Position numbers and translations under genes: made by a program
Shown: positions 5,627 through 6,507 of the stretch, piece by piece
Position numbering within the stretch: the first letter of the stretch is position 1
How the letters are laid out: each line of letters begins with the position of its first letter
From: Microscillaceae bacterium
GTDB taxonomy: Bacteria; Bacteroidota; Bacteroidia; Cytophagales; Microscillaceae
Assembly (NCBI GenBank): GCA_003449595.1
Contig: DMHB01000277.1
Span: 1-6,507 of the forward strand
Reading direction: 5' to 3'
Length of the DNA: 6,507 nt
Notes under the pieces: generated by a model
What the model was told of the DNA's origin: nothing
Databases searched by the model: none
What the model saw: the letters and a program-made list of their open reading frames with translations, nothing else

Positions 5627-6507
5627 ATGAAACAATTTTTATTCTTTTTTATAAGGTGCTGGGCTTTTTTGCTGGTTGTAACCAACACACCAAGCTATGC
5701 CCAAATAGCAACCCAAGTGGTTATCAGCCAAGTGTATGGAGGCGGCGGAAACAGCGGCGCGACCTTACGCAACGACTTTATCGAATTGTATAATCCTACA
5801 TCGAGTGCAATCAGTTTAGCCGGTTGGTCTATACAATATGCAAGTGCTACTGGCACAACCTGGTCAAAAACCGATTTAACAGGCTCTATTCCTGCTTATG
5901 GCTACTACCTCATCCAACAAGCGCAAGGCGCAGGCGGAACGACGAACCTACCCAACCCAGATGTGATTGGTACGATTAATATGTCAGGTACCGCCGGAAA
6001 AGTAGCTCTACGCAACAACAACACTGTGATTGCCACCGGCACAAGCTGCGTAACCGGAGATGCCAACACGGTCGATTTTGTGGGTTTTGGCTCGACTGTC
6101 AACTGCTCGGAAGGAAATAGCCCCACACCAGCTCCCAGCAATACCAATGCTGTAATTCGGAAAACCAACAGCACCACCAACAACAATGCTTTTGGCAATG
6201 CTTGGGATAGCAACAACAATGCAAACGATTTTTTGGCTGTAACACCTGTCCCTCGCAATAGCAGCAACTTTGCCCCTTTATTTACTACTACGCCTGCTAT
6301 TGGCAATATAACCGCCACAGGATTCGATCTTACCGTCCAAACATCTAAGACTGGAAATGTGTATGTGGTGCTCGTGGGCGATGGTGAAACAGCACCTTCT
6401 GTCATTCAAGTTAAAAATGGACAAAATGCAGCAGGAACATCTTTAGATGCCAATTTAAAAGCTACTCTCCCAATTGCTACCGCCAATACTGATTTTACAC
6501 AGAGTTT
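5627..6507 (+). CDS. Secreted lamin-tail-domain protein, N-terminal part (runs off right edge)
   Basis: The frame is open from ATG 5627 to the end of the window, giving 293 residues with no stop. Residues 1-25 are a signal peptide (FLFFFIRCWAFLLVV core, cleavage likely at SYA|QI). A lamin-tail domain spans about 30-135: VVISQVYGGGGNSG, DFIELYNPT (50-58), LAGWSIQYA (64-72), IPAYGYYLIQQ (88-98), GKVALRNN (124-131). A characteristic tail follows with TNAVIRKTN and TPVPRNSSNF (206-215). From about 222 a fibronectin-III-like beta-domain starts (ITATGFDLTVQTSKTGNVYVVL). In Bacteroidota such domains occur in large secreted or surface proteins, often with a nuclease or phosphatase domain and a C-terminal type IX secretion signal; neither is in the window, so no enzyme activity can be assigned. 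It is divergent from the receptor. The Asn/Thr/Ser/Gly-rich composition suits an exported protein. No Shine-Dalgarno is seen; the start is set by the signal peptide. Confidence 0.9.
   Translation, partial: MKQFLFFFIRCWAFLLVVTNTPSYAQIATQVVISQVYGGGGNSGATLRNDFIELYNPTSSAISLAGWSIQYASATGTTWSKTDLTGSIPAYGYYLIQQAQGAGGTTNLPNPDVIGTINMSGTAGKVALRNNNTVIATGTSCVTGDANTVDFVGFGSTVNCSEGNSPTPAPSNTNAVIRKTNSTTNNNAFGNAWDSNNNANDFLAVTPVPRNSSNFAPLFTTTPAIGNITATGFDLTVQTSKTGNVYVVLVGDGETAPSVIQVKNGQNAAGTSLDANLKATLPIATANTDFTQS

Noticed and set aside
5905..6405. 166-codon open frame on the minus strand
   Set aside because: It lies entirely antisense to the lamin-tail gene, whose plus-strand frame has a signal peptide and recognisable domains. 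The antisense product is low-complexity Val/Leu/Pro with no recognisable motif.
1..6507. CRISPR arrays, tRNA, rRNA, insertion sequences
   Set aside because: No regularly spaced repeats, no tRNA-like cloverleaf, no ribosomal RNA motifs, and no recognisable transposase or terminal inverted repeats with target duplications were seen on reading both strands.

Overview
The window looks like chromosomal DNA from a member of the Bacteroidota, probably of the Cytophagales type. Pointers are a large TonB-dependent receptor with an N-terminal carboxypeptidase-regulatory-like domain, a secreted lamin-tail-domain protein, no Shine-Dalgarno sequences ahead of the starts, and at least one promoter-like site of the Bacteroidota form (TTTG, about 20 bases, TAnnTTTG). 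Genus-level placement is not possible from the sequence alone.

Layout: positions 1-4882 hold three genes on the minus strand, read right to left. These are a TonB-dependent outer-membrane receptor (2102-4882), the dihydrolipoamide acetyltransferase (E2) of pyruvate dehydrogenase (284-1915), and the N-terminal 71 codons of an Mpl-type Mur ligase (1-214, running off the left edge). A stem-loop with a T tract (2040-2077) closes the receptor unit. A good promoter candidate (1967-1998) then opens the pdhC unit, which may continue into mpl because the 69-base gap between them shows no terminator. A 744-base non-coding region (4883-5626) separates the receptor from a plus-strand gene (5627 to the right edge) for a secreted lamin-tail-domain protein, which has no stop inside the window.

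The three complete or clear housekeeping and transport genes are ordinary: central carbon metabolism (E2), peptidoglycan recycling (Mpl) and outer-membrane uptake. The most unusual part is the region upstream of the receptor. On the receptor strand it holds a 13-codon mini-ORF whose product would be Met-Ala-Val-Phe followed by eight consecutive cysteines and a tyrosine. Immediately after it come two inverted repeats built from the same TTTGGC/GCCAAA half-site, each preceded on that strand by the same octamer, ATCAAGCT. This resembles a leader-peptide/alternative-hairpin arrangement that could tie receptor expression to cysteine (sulfur) supply. It remains an inference: a separate promoter candidate lies between this element and the receptor, and the poly-Cys stretch is also a simple CAR trinucleotide repeat.
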